Both the position numbers and the translations under genes were made by a program. Shown in pieces: positions 49,979-61,700 of a stretch of 64,000 bases of DNA. Source of the DNA: Monodelphis domestica (taxonomy: Eukaryota > Chordata > Mammalia > Didelphimorphia > Didelphidae); contig NC_077235.1 of assembly GCF_027887165.1 (NCBI RefSeq), positions 5,463,378 to 5,527,377 on the forward strand, written 5' to 3'. Positions within the stretch are counted from its first letter, which is position 1, and each line of letters begins with the position of its first letter. The notes under the pieces are model-generated. The model was not told the DNA's origin. It ran no database searches and saw only the letters and a list, made by a program, of their open reading frames with translations.

Positions 49979-50419
49979 AAAAAATATTCATTATATTAAT
50001 AAAATGTATTTAAAACTGTAAACAAAATGTTAATGAAGGGGCTACAGCAACATATCAAAAAATATGGCCTGGTTGGATTTAGACCAAGAATGTATGGTTT
50101 GTTCAACATCATGTATCTCTTATAATCTTTGGGTTGGGGGCAGGTCCTAATTCCAAATCTTACTTCCTAGATTAATCAACTCCCTAGATTAAGACCAGCT
50201 CCAGCTCCTCCTTCAGTCTTTAAGATTACTCCTGAGGGTCATTGGTATTCTTTTCTAATGCCATTGACTTGAATGCTGGTCTGACCTGTTCTCTCCCATA
50301 GTGTTCTCCTTTATTCCACTCATTGACCCAGTGATTTTCATCCCAATGGCAAATTAAACCTGATTTACCTTTACAGAAAAGTATTTACTGAGAAAATGTG
50401 GCAAGAATAGAAGTACAAA

Positions 50420-50885
50420 CATGTTCCCGTTGTTAAGATAGTTTTTTAAATGAATTTCTACTTTTTATATTGAAGAGGAAAAGGAGTAATAGGTTTTTTC
50501 AGTAAGAGACCTCCTGTGCAGGTTGACAGTTAGTGACAATTAGAAGGGTGTATCAGAGGACAGGTAGTCAGTTGGAAGCAGTTGCAGAAGGGCTTTTTTT
50601 CTCTGGCTGTCCTGGAGAAAGGGTATGTTGCTAGCATTCTCTCTGATTGGAGACAGAGAAACAGAATAAGGCCTTAATAGCTTTATTGATCATTGATAAC
50701 TTGGGTAGATAGGTAGATAGATATGGGGTTATATGATCAGATAGAGAGTAGGAGTATAGGTGAGGGCTTCGTCCTAGCAGAAGATACTGCCCTCCGTATT
50801 TCCAAATAATAAACAAAGTGTTTTGCATTTACTAAACTGTGCACTGGTTTTTGTCCAAACTCCTGCCCCCAAATTGACGCTGTCC
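50420..50885. mobile_element. unclassified repeat, possibly LTR-like
   Basis: Contains 'aagcagttgcagaagggctt' and an AATAAA-bearing stretch (ataataaacaaagtg near 50806). It may be a fossil LTR; not assigned. Confidence 0.22.
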
Positions 50886-51574
50886 CACCCTCTTCCAGGG
50901 GCACACACTTCTCTGTACCTCCTCAATTCATGGGGACAGTGAGTTCAGGCCATGAAACATTCATTCTCACCAATTTCATTCTGAATGTGGCATTGCCAAT
51001 GGATGCTTGAGTCCCTCTTGAATGGGCTCAGCCATAAACCGTGGATGGATTCTAGTTTCTTAAGCCCTGGTGTTCTCTTGTCCTTCCAAAGCTTCCAAGG
51101 CAATAGCCTAGTCTCTTCTGTCTCCAACCTTCCTTTAGAGACCCAACAGATACAGAAGCAACCTCAGGGCCCTGGTGACTCGGATGAGGAGAGGAAGCTG
51201 CTGTTAGTTTTCTCTCCCTACCCAAAGACTCTAATGCAGCCAAGCAGGGAAGATAGAGAAGTCACTTTGATCAGTTAGTGCCACTTGAATGGACACTCAG
51301 TTCTGCCTCAGCAGCCAGTCAGAAGTCTTTTTCTTCAGTGTGTGATATGTCGAGGAGAGGCTGGCAGGTTAATGGAGCCTGTGCTGAAGAGGAGAGCGAG
51401 ACCCCTTTAGCTCATGAACCACATCAGACACTTCCAACAGCAGCTTAACCAACGATGCACACTGCTAAGACTGAACCCTCATTTCTAGTCCCCCTCTTGT
51501 TGTTCAGAAAACTCTGAGCTTAAGAGACCATATTAATAACACGAAAAGCAAAAATCGTACTATTCTAACGGTCG
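50886..51574. other. no recognised feature
   Basis: Unique-looking; open frames of up to ~97 codons (50985-51278) are not recognised. Confidence 0.3.
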
Positions 51575-51715
51575 ATGCTGTTGTTGGTCATCCTTCGTTT
51601 TTTAAGGAGGCCAATGATATCATGGGATAAAGGTGGTATCTGTCTAAACCAAGAGTCAGTTTTATATCTACCGTGGATAAACTGGAGACCTCTCTAAGGA
51701 GATCAGAAGTTAACG
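51575..51715 (-). mobile_element. marsupial dispersed repeat (same family as 36680-36940)
   Basis: Reversed terminal text 'tgttgttggtcatccttcgt' and 'aggccaatgatatcatggga'. Confidence 0.5.
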
Positions 51716-51717
51716 GA

Positions 51718-51897
51718 AAGCTAGATGGTTCTGCAGACAGACAGCCAGGCCTAGAGAAGGGAGGTCCTGGCTTCAAATGTGGCCTCAGGCACTTCCTAGC
51801 TGGGTGACCTTGAGCAAGTCACTTAACCCCAATTGCCTATTCCTGCTCCTCTTCTGCCTTAGTATAGATTCTAAGAAAAAAGGTAAAGATTTTTTTA
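51718..51897 (+). mobile_element. SINE-A
   Basis: 'cagccaggcctagagaaggg', CORE, then a degraded 3' half and an A/T-rich tail. Confidence 0.8.
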
Positions 51898-52374
51898 AAG
51901 CAGTAAAGAAAGCCTGGATGTCCATTTTCACTAATTATTAGTGTTTTGTGTAGTGATAAAAACAACAGCGACTGTAATAGGCTAAGAAAAGAATACTGAG
52001 GGGAAAGGTGTAGATGAAGGGGGATCAGAGCGATCGCTGTCTTCAGATGACATGGTGATTTGCACAGAGAACCGCAGAGAGTTGACCAAACATCACTGAA
52101 CTAATTCCTGTGTTAAGTATTACTTGTCATGCACACTTTTAGATCCCAGTGTGGGGATCGGATCTGCGTGACTTTTCATATTTATTACAAGGTTTCCTTT
52201 TTCTGTACCAAGAGTGGGACTGGAAGAGATGGAGATGGAAGGGAGGAAGGAGCCGTGTGCTCAGCGAAAAGGGGAAAAGGAGATTTTCAAACCAAAAAAG
52301 GGGCTCATTTTCAGGAAAGTTTGAAGAAGAAACTATGTAGCCTTCAGACTCTCAAGGGCAAAAGGCAGAATATA

Positions 52375-52570
52375 GTTTGGATCCCAGAACACGGAATGCC
52401 AGGGCCGGAAGGGCCCGCAAATATCAGTTTGTTCAATCTCCTCATTTCGCAAGAGGGGCAGCTGAGCCCCAGAACAAACAAATTTGTCCAAGGTCCCAGA
52501 ATGAATTAGTGGCAGATCTAACACTTGGATTCATGGCTGATGGTCACTCTAAAGGTCTTCAAGACTGATT
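52375..52570 (-). mobile_element. MIR-type SINE
   Basis: Degraded 'ggccggaagggcccgcaaat', 'gggcagctgagccccagaac' and reversed CORE. Confidence 0.45.
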
Positions 52571-52889
52571 ATCACTGGGAAATCCAAGGCTACAGGCAAT
52601 CCGTACGTAGCATTTGTCAGCTCCCAAAGTCACTTGTTGGGCTCTCTTGCTCACTTTTACAAAGGAAAATATTCCATAACGAATCCAAGAGAAATGGATT
52701 CTCCAAAGCCTTCTCCTGGGACAGGTGGGACAAGGCTCGGCTGGGGGGTCTGATCCACTTCTAGTGGCCGAACCCACTTGTCTGCCTCTTAGCCCGTTGG
52801 CAGCGGAGCTCATCCCAGTCAGTGCCTCTGGAGTCTCTCTGCCTGACCACCTGATCTTCTTCTGTGTTTAAGGGGAAGAGTTTAAGGAT

Positions 52890-53240
52890 GTTGGCCCAAG
52901 GTTTTTGTTGTGGTTATCCGGTCATTCAGTATTGTCTGAGTCTTGGGAAGCCTGTGGACCAGAGCATGCTAGATCCTTCCATCTTCTACTGTCTCTGGAA
53001 GTCTCTCCATGTTGGTTGCTTCCATCACACTGTGCTTCCAGCCCCCCTCCTGTCCCCTGTCAGTCTTTCTCAACATGGGCTTCTTTTCCAAGGAGCCCTG
53101 CCTTCTCATTATGGGGCTGCAGCTCCAGTGAATAGCCCGAATTCATTTCTCTAAGACTGATCAGAGACTGATTTGATCTCCCTGCTGTCTAAGGATCTCG
53201 AAAGTCTCCTTGGGCAGCACCACAATTCCAAAGTCAGGGA
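52890..53240 (-). mobile_element. RTE/BovB-like LINE fragment
   Basis: The minus-strand translation gives SREIKSVSDQS followed by REMNSGYSLE and LGKEAHVEK. This is the order seen at the C-terminus of BovB/RTE ORF2 (RRSNQS, KEINPEYSLE, LEKTLMLGK). The plus-strand text 'atctccctgctgtctaagga' is also typical. Only the 3' end of the element is present, with stops. Confidence 0.65.
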
Positions 53241-53479
53241 GCCCCAAATCCTCTTCCTCCTCTTTCTTTTTTCTTGGCAGCTCTTGGATTCTGGGACGCT
53301 TTCCTGCCTTACTTTGTCCTTGGGTGGCCCTCGTGCTAGTGTATGCCTTCTCTGTCCCTTGGTTTCCTCAAGGGCCTGGCACACCAGAAGATTCATGCTA
53401 TTTGGGGAGCCAAGGGCCTTCCTTCCCCACCTCTGAGCTCTTGCATCTCTGACAGTCTCTGAGTGCTGAGTCCTGAATA

Positions 53480-53640
53480 GGATCCTCAAGTCCGACATGG
53501 AAGGGGCATTAGCAGTCATGGAGTCCAGCTCCTTCGTTTTACACAGGGGGACTCTGAGGCCCAGAGAAAGGAAGTGACTCACCCCAAATGGTCCAGAAAG
53601 TAAACAACAGAGAAAGGGTCGGAAGCCAGATCTTCTGCAT
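53480..53640 (-). mobile_element. MIR-type SINE
   Basis: 'cacagggggactctgaggcc' and 'gtcggaagccagatcttctg'. Confidence 0.5.
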
Positions 53641-54384
53641 CCAGCTCCAATTCTCCCTTTCTGATGTCACCCATTTCCCAATGAGGGAAGGTCTCCAATG
53701 CTAATAGTATTTCTCTGGGGGAAAAGGGAAAGCTGAAGAGCCTTCCAGGAAACCATAAGGAGTTTTACTTTAGCCAATGGCTCCCTCTTGTGACCAAAGG
53801 GAGGATGGCTTGGCAGGGAAAAGGAAGGCTTTCCACCCTCTCCCCAACCTCTGTCCTAGACTCAGGATGATGCTACAAAGAAGGTTGTGATGAAAAAACC
53901 CAGTCAGACAGATGAGCAAAGCTTGGCCTTCGCTGATCCAGGAGTTTCCAGCTTTGGGTTCCTCAAAGCCCAGACAAACAGGGAATTGTGGGAGGTGCCT
54001 TCATGGGCCAGCTGAAGAGCCGGCCTAGCTTGTAGAGGGAGATCTCCAGGCCCTTGCCCATTCCAGTCCCAATCTTCGAATGTGGCACTGAGACCTGGGC
54101 ATGATGCTCCTACCCAAGGGCTAAGGAAGCTGGGAACACACACCTGTATTACCTCCGGGACTTCGGAAACTAGACCTCTAGCCGTTCAAGGATCACATAT
54201 ACCCTCTCTATGGCCAATGACTGCATCACTCTGTTAGGCCACACTGAGCTTCCATTACACAGAGGCCCTTGAGTCTTTTCCCATATGCACCTATCTAGCC
54301 AACTTGCCCTACTCCCATATCGACGCGGCTGCTTTGTGAAACTAATAGTGATGTGAGATGTACATTCGTCTAGAACTGTAAGAG
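53641..54384. other. no recognised feature
   Basis: Unique-looking sequence. Confidence 0.3.
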
Positions 54385-54530
54385 TTTCAAAGGGCGTTTA
54401 ATCCATGAACTAATTTGAGCCTCACCATGATCCTCCTATTAGGCAAGCACTGATATGCTCCTGATTTTTCAGATGTGGAAACTGAGGCCCAGAAAGCTAA
54501 AGTGCCCAGGTCACAAAGCTTTAACTGAGC
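54385..54530 (-). mobile_element. MIR-type SINE
   Basis: 'cagatgtggaaactgaggcc' preceded by 'ttgagcctcaccatgatcct'. Confidence 0.6.
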
Positions 54531-55099
54531 TTGATAAGGGAACAGAAGAACAGGAGTGAGATAACTGTCCCTGCCTGTAACCAAACACTTAGTTCTATAC
54601 CCTGACCCACCCCCACATTTCCCAGTGGCGCAGAGATCCAAATTCCAAAAGCAGCATAGCAGCCCAGTGTGCCTCTTACCCAGAAGGAAAACTGCTTGAC
54701 TCTATCCCCTTGTCTGTTCTGCCCCTCCAGGATTCATTTTGCAGCCTGGTTGGAAGGCTGATTGGAGACGGTTCTCAGGGAGGGCCTCTACTTTCTCTAC
54801 CATGCTAGTCGCACCTCCCAAGCAGAAGGATCTGTAAAAAGACAAACAGTGAAATGGGGGTTCTGGGAAGATTCCTACCATCAGGCAATATCCTCTCTGT
54901 AGGAATGGCATTCAGAAGAGTGGGAGAAGGGGGAGGGACTGATCCACAAGGCAGAAGCAGATACTTGAGAAGAAGGACCTCCTCAAAGGGGACACCTCGA
55001 AAGTGTTCATTTCCTGATGAATACAGAGACCAAATAACGAGATAACCATAAGGATATACCAGGAATCAAAGAAGAAAGTCTAGAATGGGCTGAAAGGGA

Positions 55100-56640
55100 A
55101 GAGAAGTAGTGAAAAGAGCGGGGAAAGAAATCTCTTTGCAAAAGCCACCAAAAATGAAAAATAAACAACTAATGATGGAAGGAGAAGAAGGGGATCCTAC
55201 TTGGCCAAGTAAGCGAGAGGGGAAAAGAAAAAGAACTGATGCCTAGACAAAAGCAAGGGGGAAAGAACTAATAAAGAAAACTCCGACCCTAGGGAAAGGG
55301 TTAAGATGTAGGAGCGAGTGGGATTTGAGCTGAAGGGGTAGAGAGCTGTCAGAGAGAAGAGTGGCTTTAAAATGGAGTAACTGCAGAAACAAAGTACTGT
55401 GCTCACAGAGAAAGAAGGGGAAAACAAAATCGAGACAAATGGAGGACTATAGAAGCCTGCCTCCAACATCTCTACATGTGAATGAATTAAACCATCCAAT
55501 AAGATGAAAAAGAGGGCCTGATTGGAGGAGGAAATGAAGCCCCACAATCTGTCATGAGAAACACCTTTTCAAAGTAAAGCTATGCATGAAATAAAAATGC
55601 AGGCCTGGAAAAAGTCTCTTCTGCATCAAACGGATCCCAAACAGCAGCAGTTGCAATCTGGCTATCGGAAAAAGCAAAAACAAATATTAAAAAGGGGGAT
55701 CCATGGAAAACGAAATTATGCTAAAAGGAAGCCAAGACAGAAAACCAATGTCAGGATTAACTTCTATGTTCCAAATGCCTTTGCATGTAGGTCCATCAAG
55801 GAGACATTCACTGAGCTGAAAGAAGACCTAGACAATAATACACCAGCAACAAGAGATTGCTTTGGACAGGTCCATTAGCAAAGATAAACAAACGATTGCC
55901 GCACATGGTTTGCATCATACGCAGCAGGAGTATGCTGGAGCTGCTCCCCAAAAAGACGAGAGTAAAGCAGAGCTCCACATCCCCCCTCTTGTCGGATATA
56001 GTTCTGGGCAAGGGACAAAACAAAGAAATTCAAGGTGTAAAGCCAGGCAAAGGGGACCAAACTTAATTTACATTGGAAATGTTCTTGGGATCAAGTTGTT
56101 TCAGTCCTGTCTGACTCTATGACCCCATTTGGGGTTTTCTTGGCAAAGGTACTAGAGCAGTTTCCTGTTTCCTTTTCGGGCTCATTTGACAGAGGAGGAA
56201 ACTGAGGCAAACAGGGGTTAAGTAAGTGACTTGCCCAGGGCCACACAGCTTAGATTTAAACTTAGTTCTTCCTGACTGCAGGTGTGATGCTCTGTGCCTC
56301 TAGCTGCCCTACTAAAGAACTCCACCCTTCTGGTTCCCCTGGTGCTCAAACCCAGCACCTTCTGCTCATAAGGCAGGTGGGCCAACTAATCGAATATGAA
56401 AGGGCTACTTTACCAAAGCTGAAAAAGCCAAACGTCCAGTTGGAAAAATAAGAGCTCTAGAACATGGAGTGGGATTTAAAAAGAGGTCGGGACAAATGGG
56501 GAATCGCACGTGGAGGTCTCGGGCTCTATTATAAAGCAATGGCCTTCAAAGCCATCTGGCACCGAACAAACTAGACCAAGGAGGATGACCCGCAATGGAA
56601 GCCGCTAACCAGAAACCAGACAGTACTTCCAAGAGTTTTT
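55100..56640 (+). mobile_element. degraded A-rich LINE remnant (L1-like), interrupted by SINE-B
   Basis: A-rich throughout. Near 56480 the translation WGIARGGLGLYYKAMAFKAI resembles the L1 block GGITLPDFKLYYKA. The 5' part is too decayed to assign with confidence. Confidence 0.4.
56096..56310 (-). mobile_element. SINE-B (MAR1-like)
   Basis: 'ccccatttggggttttcttg', CORE, and reversed head 'ctctagctgccc'. Confidence 0.85.
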
Positions 56641-56646
56641 TTTTTT

Positions 56647-56694
56647 GGAGCAAACTGAGAAGTTTGCTCCAAACTTCTCAGAAAGCTGAGAAGT
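56647..56694. repeat. chain of three overlapping inverted repeats
   Basis: Stem 1: ggagcaaact 56647-56656 with 56661-56670. Stem 2: ctgagaagttt 56655-56665 with 56671-56681. Stem 3: acttctcag 56673-56681 with 56686-56694. All arms are perfect and share bases, so the hairpins exclude each other. A run of ten T precedes it. Confidence 0.9.
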
Positions 56695-57031
56695 ACCAAT
56701 AGAAAGCTTCCAACACGGCTTAGGTTCAGGCCGCCACTACCTTCGCTGTTCACTGACATATTTGGTTATTTTCCTCTCTCGAGTTTCATTGATGCCTTTT
56801 GTTTCTTCAGTGCAATCATTCCAGGTAGGGCCCTTTGCTCCAGTGAGTCTTCTCTCATCTCAGAGGAAGATCACTAGGAGAAACCAGCTGATAGAGGGAC
56901 TGTGTTCACCAGAGGATGGATTAGTTTGTTTGCATCTTTCAGGAGAAAGGAGAAAGAGAGGTGCCTCTCCTCTTCTGTCCCCTGGAAGATCCTCAGGATT
57001 ATAAACATGGCTCTCCAAGAAACAACCTTCC

Positions 57032-57237
57032 ATCCGGAACAACTGGGTTGCTCAGTGGGTTGAGAGCCAGGCCTAGAGATGGGAGGTCCTAGGTTCAAAG
57101 TGGCCTCAGACACTTCCCAGCTGTGTGACCTTGGGCAAGTCACTTGACCCCCATGGCCTAGCCCTGACCACTCTTCTGCCTTGGAACCGATATGCAGGAT
57201 TGATTCCAAGGTGGAAGTTGAGGGGTTAAAAAAGAAA
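57032..57237 (+). mobile_element. SINE-A with imperfect target duplication
   Basis: Full-length. Flanks aagaaacaaccttcc (57017-57031) and aagaaacacccctcc (57238-57252) differ at two positions. Confidence 0.88.
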
Positions 57238-57252
57238 AAGAAACACCCCTCC

Positions 57253-58139
57253 CTGACAGGTCAGTGAGTCAGTTCCATTACTCAGATGAGGATCTCTAGG
57301 GGCCAACTATTTCACTTCTTTGTGAGCCAACTACCATGCCCTGTGCAGCTTTCTCCAGGGCTTCGCCTTTTCCTTGACTTCTAGGACAGAGTGGATTAAA
57401 GCAGCTAGTCAGGTCCTCACGCTGAAGGGAGGCCAAGTGTCGGGGAAGCAGCTGAATTCAACTCCGAGCTGGTCAATGGAGTTGGCCTTGTGAGCCAAAT
57501 GCCCTCTACTGGGGTCTAGAAACTCCTGGGAGTGCAATGTGATGCCTGGATGTTTTCAGCCACAATGGTCCATCGTGAGGGGCTCTAGCATTCGAGGCAC
57601 GTCCCAACAACTCAGGAGAGCTGCTGGGCATCAACTGTGAGCAGTGTGGGCCACACTGGAATCATCAGAGGGTCGCCAACATGCTGATTCCGTTTCCTTT
57701 GTCTCATGCTCCCTCGTGTGCCAAGAAACGGCCAACAAAAGCCTGAAAAGCTGGGTTTCAATTAAACAGGCACCATTTCAGGGGAGCCAACAGCCCTAGC
57801 AGTTCTCCAGCTCAGAGATGTTGAGCCAGCAGTGTCCGAGTTTAGACTAACTTCAGTGTTTCGGGCTCAAGAGAGCCGGAAGAGAATCTTGGTCAGATCT
57901 GAGCCCTAAAGCAGAACCAATTCAAGAGACTGTGCCCAGACGATAGAAACGATGGGCAGAGGAGGAAAAGTTCACTTCCTGATGGGGTGAGACTTTCTGG
58001 GCTGGGCTTTCTGAAGGAGGCAGAGGACGGGAATATTCCATTCCATTCTACAATGTATTAAGAGCCCTATTCTAGGCTCAGTACATGCAAAGTCCTGTGC
58101 TCTCGGGACGTTTCCATTCTACTTTAATGTTGGCTAGGA
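57253..58139. other. no recognised feature
   Basis: Unique-looking sequence. Confidence 0.3.
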
Positions 58140-58440
58140 TCGTGGGATCAGAAATGGAAGGAAGGAAGGAAGGAAGCAAGGAAGGAAGGAAGCAAGGAAG
58201 GAAGCAAGGAAGGAAGGAAGGAAGGAAGGAAGGAAGGAAGGAAGGAAGGAAGGAAGGAAGGAAGCAAGCAAGGAAGGAAGCAAGGAAGGAAGCAAGGAAG
58301 GAAGGAAAGAAAGGACCTCAGAGATCCTCTTGTCTGACTGGGGGACCCAAGTTAAGCGATTTGCCCAGGGTCACACAGGCGGTAGAAGGTAGAGCTGAGA
58401 GCTGAAGCCAGGCCCTCTGACTCTAAATGGAACATTCTGT
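58140..58440 (-). repeat. (GGAA)n microsatellite with GCAA variants inside a MIR-like SINE
   Basis: Left flank 'gtgggatcagaaatggaagg', tract to 58313, right flank 'aaaggacctcagagatcctc' followed by reversed CORE to 58440. The tract replaces the 'tggaaggGacct' motif of the SINE. Confidence 0.8.
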
Positions 58441-59329
58441 CTGCAGCACCATGTAAGCAGAGAGAAAGAGGAGGGCCTTGCCTTGGAGTTCCCCTTTCTT
58501 CTCCCACTAGCATTCCTTGCAAACTGATTTAGAATCCACCCTACCGTTCTCCTCTTCCCTGCTCCCATATCTTGCTGGCATCTTCATCGAAGAGCTGAAG
58601 ACCCTTGCCAACTCTCCTCTAAGCTCTACCTGGGCCTCCTCCCACAGCTGCCCATGGCCCTCTGGCTTCCACTCTCAGGAGACTTTCAGATTTCATCCCG
58701 ACCTCATCTGACTTCCCTGAATTCCTTGGGTGAATTCCTGCAATCTTCTGGAGACTTCTGGAGTCTATTGGGAGAAGAGGAGGTGACCAGTGGACATAGG
58801 AAGGGCCAGGTTGTGCCCATTTCCCAAAGTATGTTTGGCTAGTCCATGGATCCCATTGGAACGAGTGTGCGGGAGGCACTTGGGTCACTCACTGTTGCCG
58901 TCTGGATCTACTCAGACCCCAGTCGGAGCCATTAGGCACAATATCAAGTGTCTGCAAACAGCCTCAACCCCCTGCTGCTGGGTCCCGGGAATGATGGATG
59001 GTTGTACAAGTCCCCTCTGTTTTATAGACAGAGAAAGCAGCTGCCCAGAAAGAGGAGACTGGTTCAAGGTGTCTGACTGAGTTCATGGGAGGAAGGGGAT
59101 GAGGAGTGTTGAATGACTTTACTCCTGGGCCCCACCCAGCCCTCCACACCTAACTCCAACAGCTTCTCTTGGAGACTCCCCTGAAGCTTGGCAATAAAGG
59201 CCAGACTGGGAACTGAATGGAGTGAGAAGACAAAGAGGGGCAGGAGCAAGGAAGTCTTCTGAACAGAGCCCAGGCTTCTGGGCCTGGCATTTGAAGCCCC
59301 TACACCACTACCTCCAGCCTTTGCTCTCA

Positions 59330-59700
59330 ACCCATCTCCTGCCCCTCCTCCTGTGCCCTACTCACCATTGTCCATTACCTTCTGTACTCTCTTGCCTCCT
59401 CCTTCTTACCAGTCTTGCCTCCTTGAGTGCCTGGTCCCCCATCAGGGGAAATCTTCCCAGAACCAGTTCAGGTCCCACCTCCTCCAAGAAGCCCTCCCTG
59501 ATTCCCTGCCCTCTCCAACAAATCTGGGAGTGGTTTCCTTCTTTCATCCCCCTCCCTCATCCACTGCAGCCACTTGAAGGTTCCCTGTAGGCATCTCCCA
59601 CTTGTCCTTTGTCTAGCATGATTTGAGTCCCTGATATGGGCACTGCAGACATCTTGAGGGCACAGCCTATAAGCCAAGTGTTCTGTGCCCAGGTGTAGAC
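59330..59700 (+). mobile_element. L2 LINE 3' region
   Basis: 'ttcaggtcccacctcctcca', 'agaagccctccctgattccc' and 'atcttgagggcacagcc'. Confidence 0.6.
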
Positions 59701-60175
59701 AGCAGAAACTTCTCTTGGAACATTGTACGCAGAGCCTGAAACATTGTGGCACAATTGAATGTAACAAAACCAGGAGAACCTTGTACACACAGACTGATAC
59801 ACTGTGTTCAATCGAATGTAATGGACTCCTCCATTAGTGGCAATGCAGTGACCCAGGACAATTCAGAGGGACTTATGAGAAAGAACATGATCCACATCCA
59901 GAGAAAGAACTGTGGGAGCAGAAACCCAGAAGAAAAACAACTGCTTGATTACATGGGTCAAGGGGATGTGGTTGGGGATGGAGACTCTAACCGATCACCC
60001 TAGTGCAAACATCAATAAGAGAGAAATAGGTGTGGATCAATGACACATGTAAAACCCGGTGGAGTTGTGCATTGGCTGGGGGGGGGGGGGGAGGAGGCTG
60101 GGAGGGAAAGAACATGAATCTTGTAACCAGGGAAAAATATTCAAAATCAATTAATTAATTTTTAAAAACAGGTTT
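59701..60175 (+). mobile_element. marsupial LINE 3' end
   Basis: 'aaaaccaggagaaccttgta', 'caatgcagtgacccaggaca', 'cacatccagagaaagaactg', and terminal 'atcaattaattaattttt'. I recall this as a very common marsupial LINE 3' UTR. A run of 13 G lies near 60079. Confidence 0.65.
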
Positions 60176-60504
60176 AGTCTAAAAAAAGAAACTTCTCTCT
60201 TGTCCAGTGGAATGGGGATCTGGAACTGGGACTCTGAAAGGTCACCGAGCGTCTGGAGAGGCCAGTCAGTGAGCCGTTGCATTGACTATCTCCTTGGTCA
60301 GTGCCTTGTGAGCTCATTGTAAAACACCACCGGTCCCCGAGACAGCTAGCATTTGTCCCTGATGCCCTCAGGAAGCCTTTGAGCCCATCACAAAGTGACC
60401 CTTGGGAAGTTTCTGGAGGCCCTCTCTGTTCTCAGGGGGATGCAGACCCCCAGCACCCCAAGATTACCCAGGGACCCAGGAAGCAGGCAACATGCTCCAG
60501 TGGA

Positions 60505-60660
60505 GAAATCTGGAGTCATGGGGCTTCCAATGGGAACCGGGCACAGCCATTTCTTGCCATTGTGACCTTGGAGAAGTCACTTCCCTTGCCCTAGGTCTCA
60601 ACTTCTTTCTCCATATAATAATAAGGGGTTAGAGCCGATGGCCTCTCAGGGCTGTCTCTG
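60505..60660 (+). mobile_element. MIR-type SINE
   Basis: 'ccattgtgaccttggagaag' and 'ctcaacttctttctccatat'. Confidence 0.55.
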
Positions 60661-61589
60661 CTCTCAAGTCCTAAAAGCCTTGCAGGGGATAAGACTCAAT
60701 CAGAAATCAGTGAGTGCACGGATGCTTTCCTTCTTCTTGAACTGGGTCTAGACAGCCCTGAAAATGGGCATCCTGTAGCCAATACTGCTGCGCCCCCTTG
60801 TCCAGCCACGGTCTGGCCTGTCCCTGCTTGGACTGCAGGAGAGGAAGGGAGCCCCGTGTGCCCTCTGAGCCTGCCCAAGTCCCGTTTCTTAGAATGCCCA
60901 CATAGGAGGGGACGTAGAGGCCCCCACAGCAAGGCCTCTGGGCCGTCTCTGCCCCTGGAAGTCCGTGCCATGCTGGGGCTGGAGGAGGCAGGAGCTGGGC
61001 CTTAGGACCACTGCTCCCAGCTGGCCAGCCGTGAGCAGGGGCTGTGATTGAAACCAGATGAACTGCGCGTTTTTTCAAGGAGGGGAACTGAAACCAGATG
61101 CTCTGGGAAGGAGCCCAGGGAAAAATCTCAGGAAAGTCTTGTTTTCAGTTAACTTGAAATATTTTATTGGCATAGTTCCTGTTCTTCCCTGTGCGCCTTC
61201 CCCTCCTCCATCGCCTGCATCTGTGTGACCCCCCCCCCTCCCAGCCGAGCCTAGCCGGGGAGGTAGGATGGCTTGTCTTGGCGGGGGGGAGGGGGGGGGA
61301 GCGCCACTAGGCAGGCTGGTAGCCTACAGATGTTCTGAGTCTCTGGGGCTTCACACAAGCTTGGGTTCCTCTCCCACCCCAGCCTCTGGCTCTTTGGCTA
61401 GGGCCAGCCTCCCCCCGTCTCAGCCCCTCTCCCTCCTTTTAGGAAGGATTCTGGTTCTCTCTGAATAGGCAGCCCCGCTACTTCCGTAGCCTGCTCTCCA
61501 TCTTCCACAACTTCATTTGCTCATTCACTCAACAAGCTCCGATTGAGGGAGGCCCTGAGCAGCCGCTCAGATAGAAGGTAAAAGAGCTT
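60661..61589. other. no recognised feature
   Basis: GC-moderate with C and G runs (61210-61310). Two minus-strand frames (60696-61078) are unrecognised. Confidence 0.3.
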
Positions 61590-61700
61590 AGCTCTGTTTC
61601 CACTTTGGATATTAATCACCTGTTTGCCCTTGGACAAGTCACGGGAACTCTCTGGGCCTCGGTTTCCCCTGCTACCAAATGGGGAGGCAAGCACGAGTCC
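61590..61700 (+). mobile_element. MIR fragment
   Basis: 'gcccttggacaagtcacggg' and 'tgggcctcggtttcccctgc'. Confidence 0.5.

Larger units (their letters stand above)
48980..50115 (+). mobile_element. L1 LINE ORF2 fragment, twice interrupted
   Basis: Translation, with shifts, gives an FVQLYANKP block before the SINE. Next come [13 protein letters not shown]-like text near 49400 and, after the second insert, GLVGFRPRMYGLFNI near 50065-50110 (compare QVGFIPG..GWFNI). The two inserts are at 49071-49286 and 49611-49978. Confidence 0.75.

Noticed and set aside
55582-55878. 98-codon lysine/glutamine-rich frame
   Set aside because: Lies in an A-rich decayed LINE and has no independent support as a gene.
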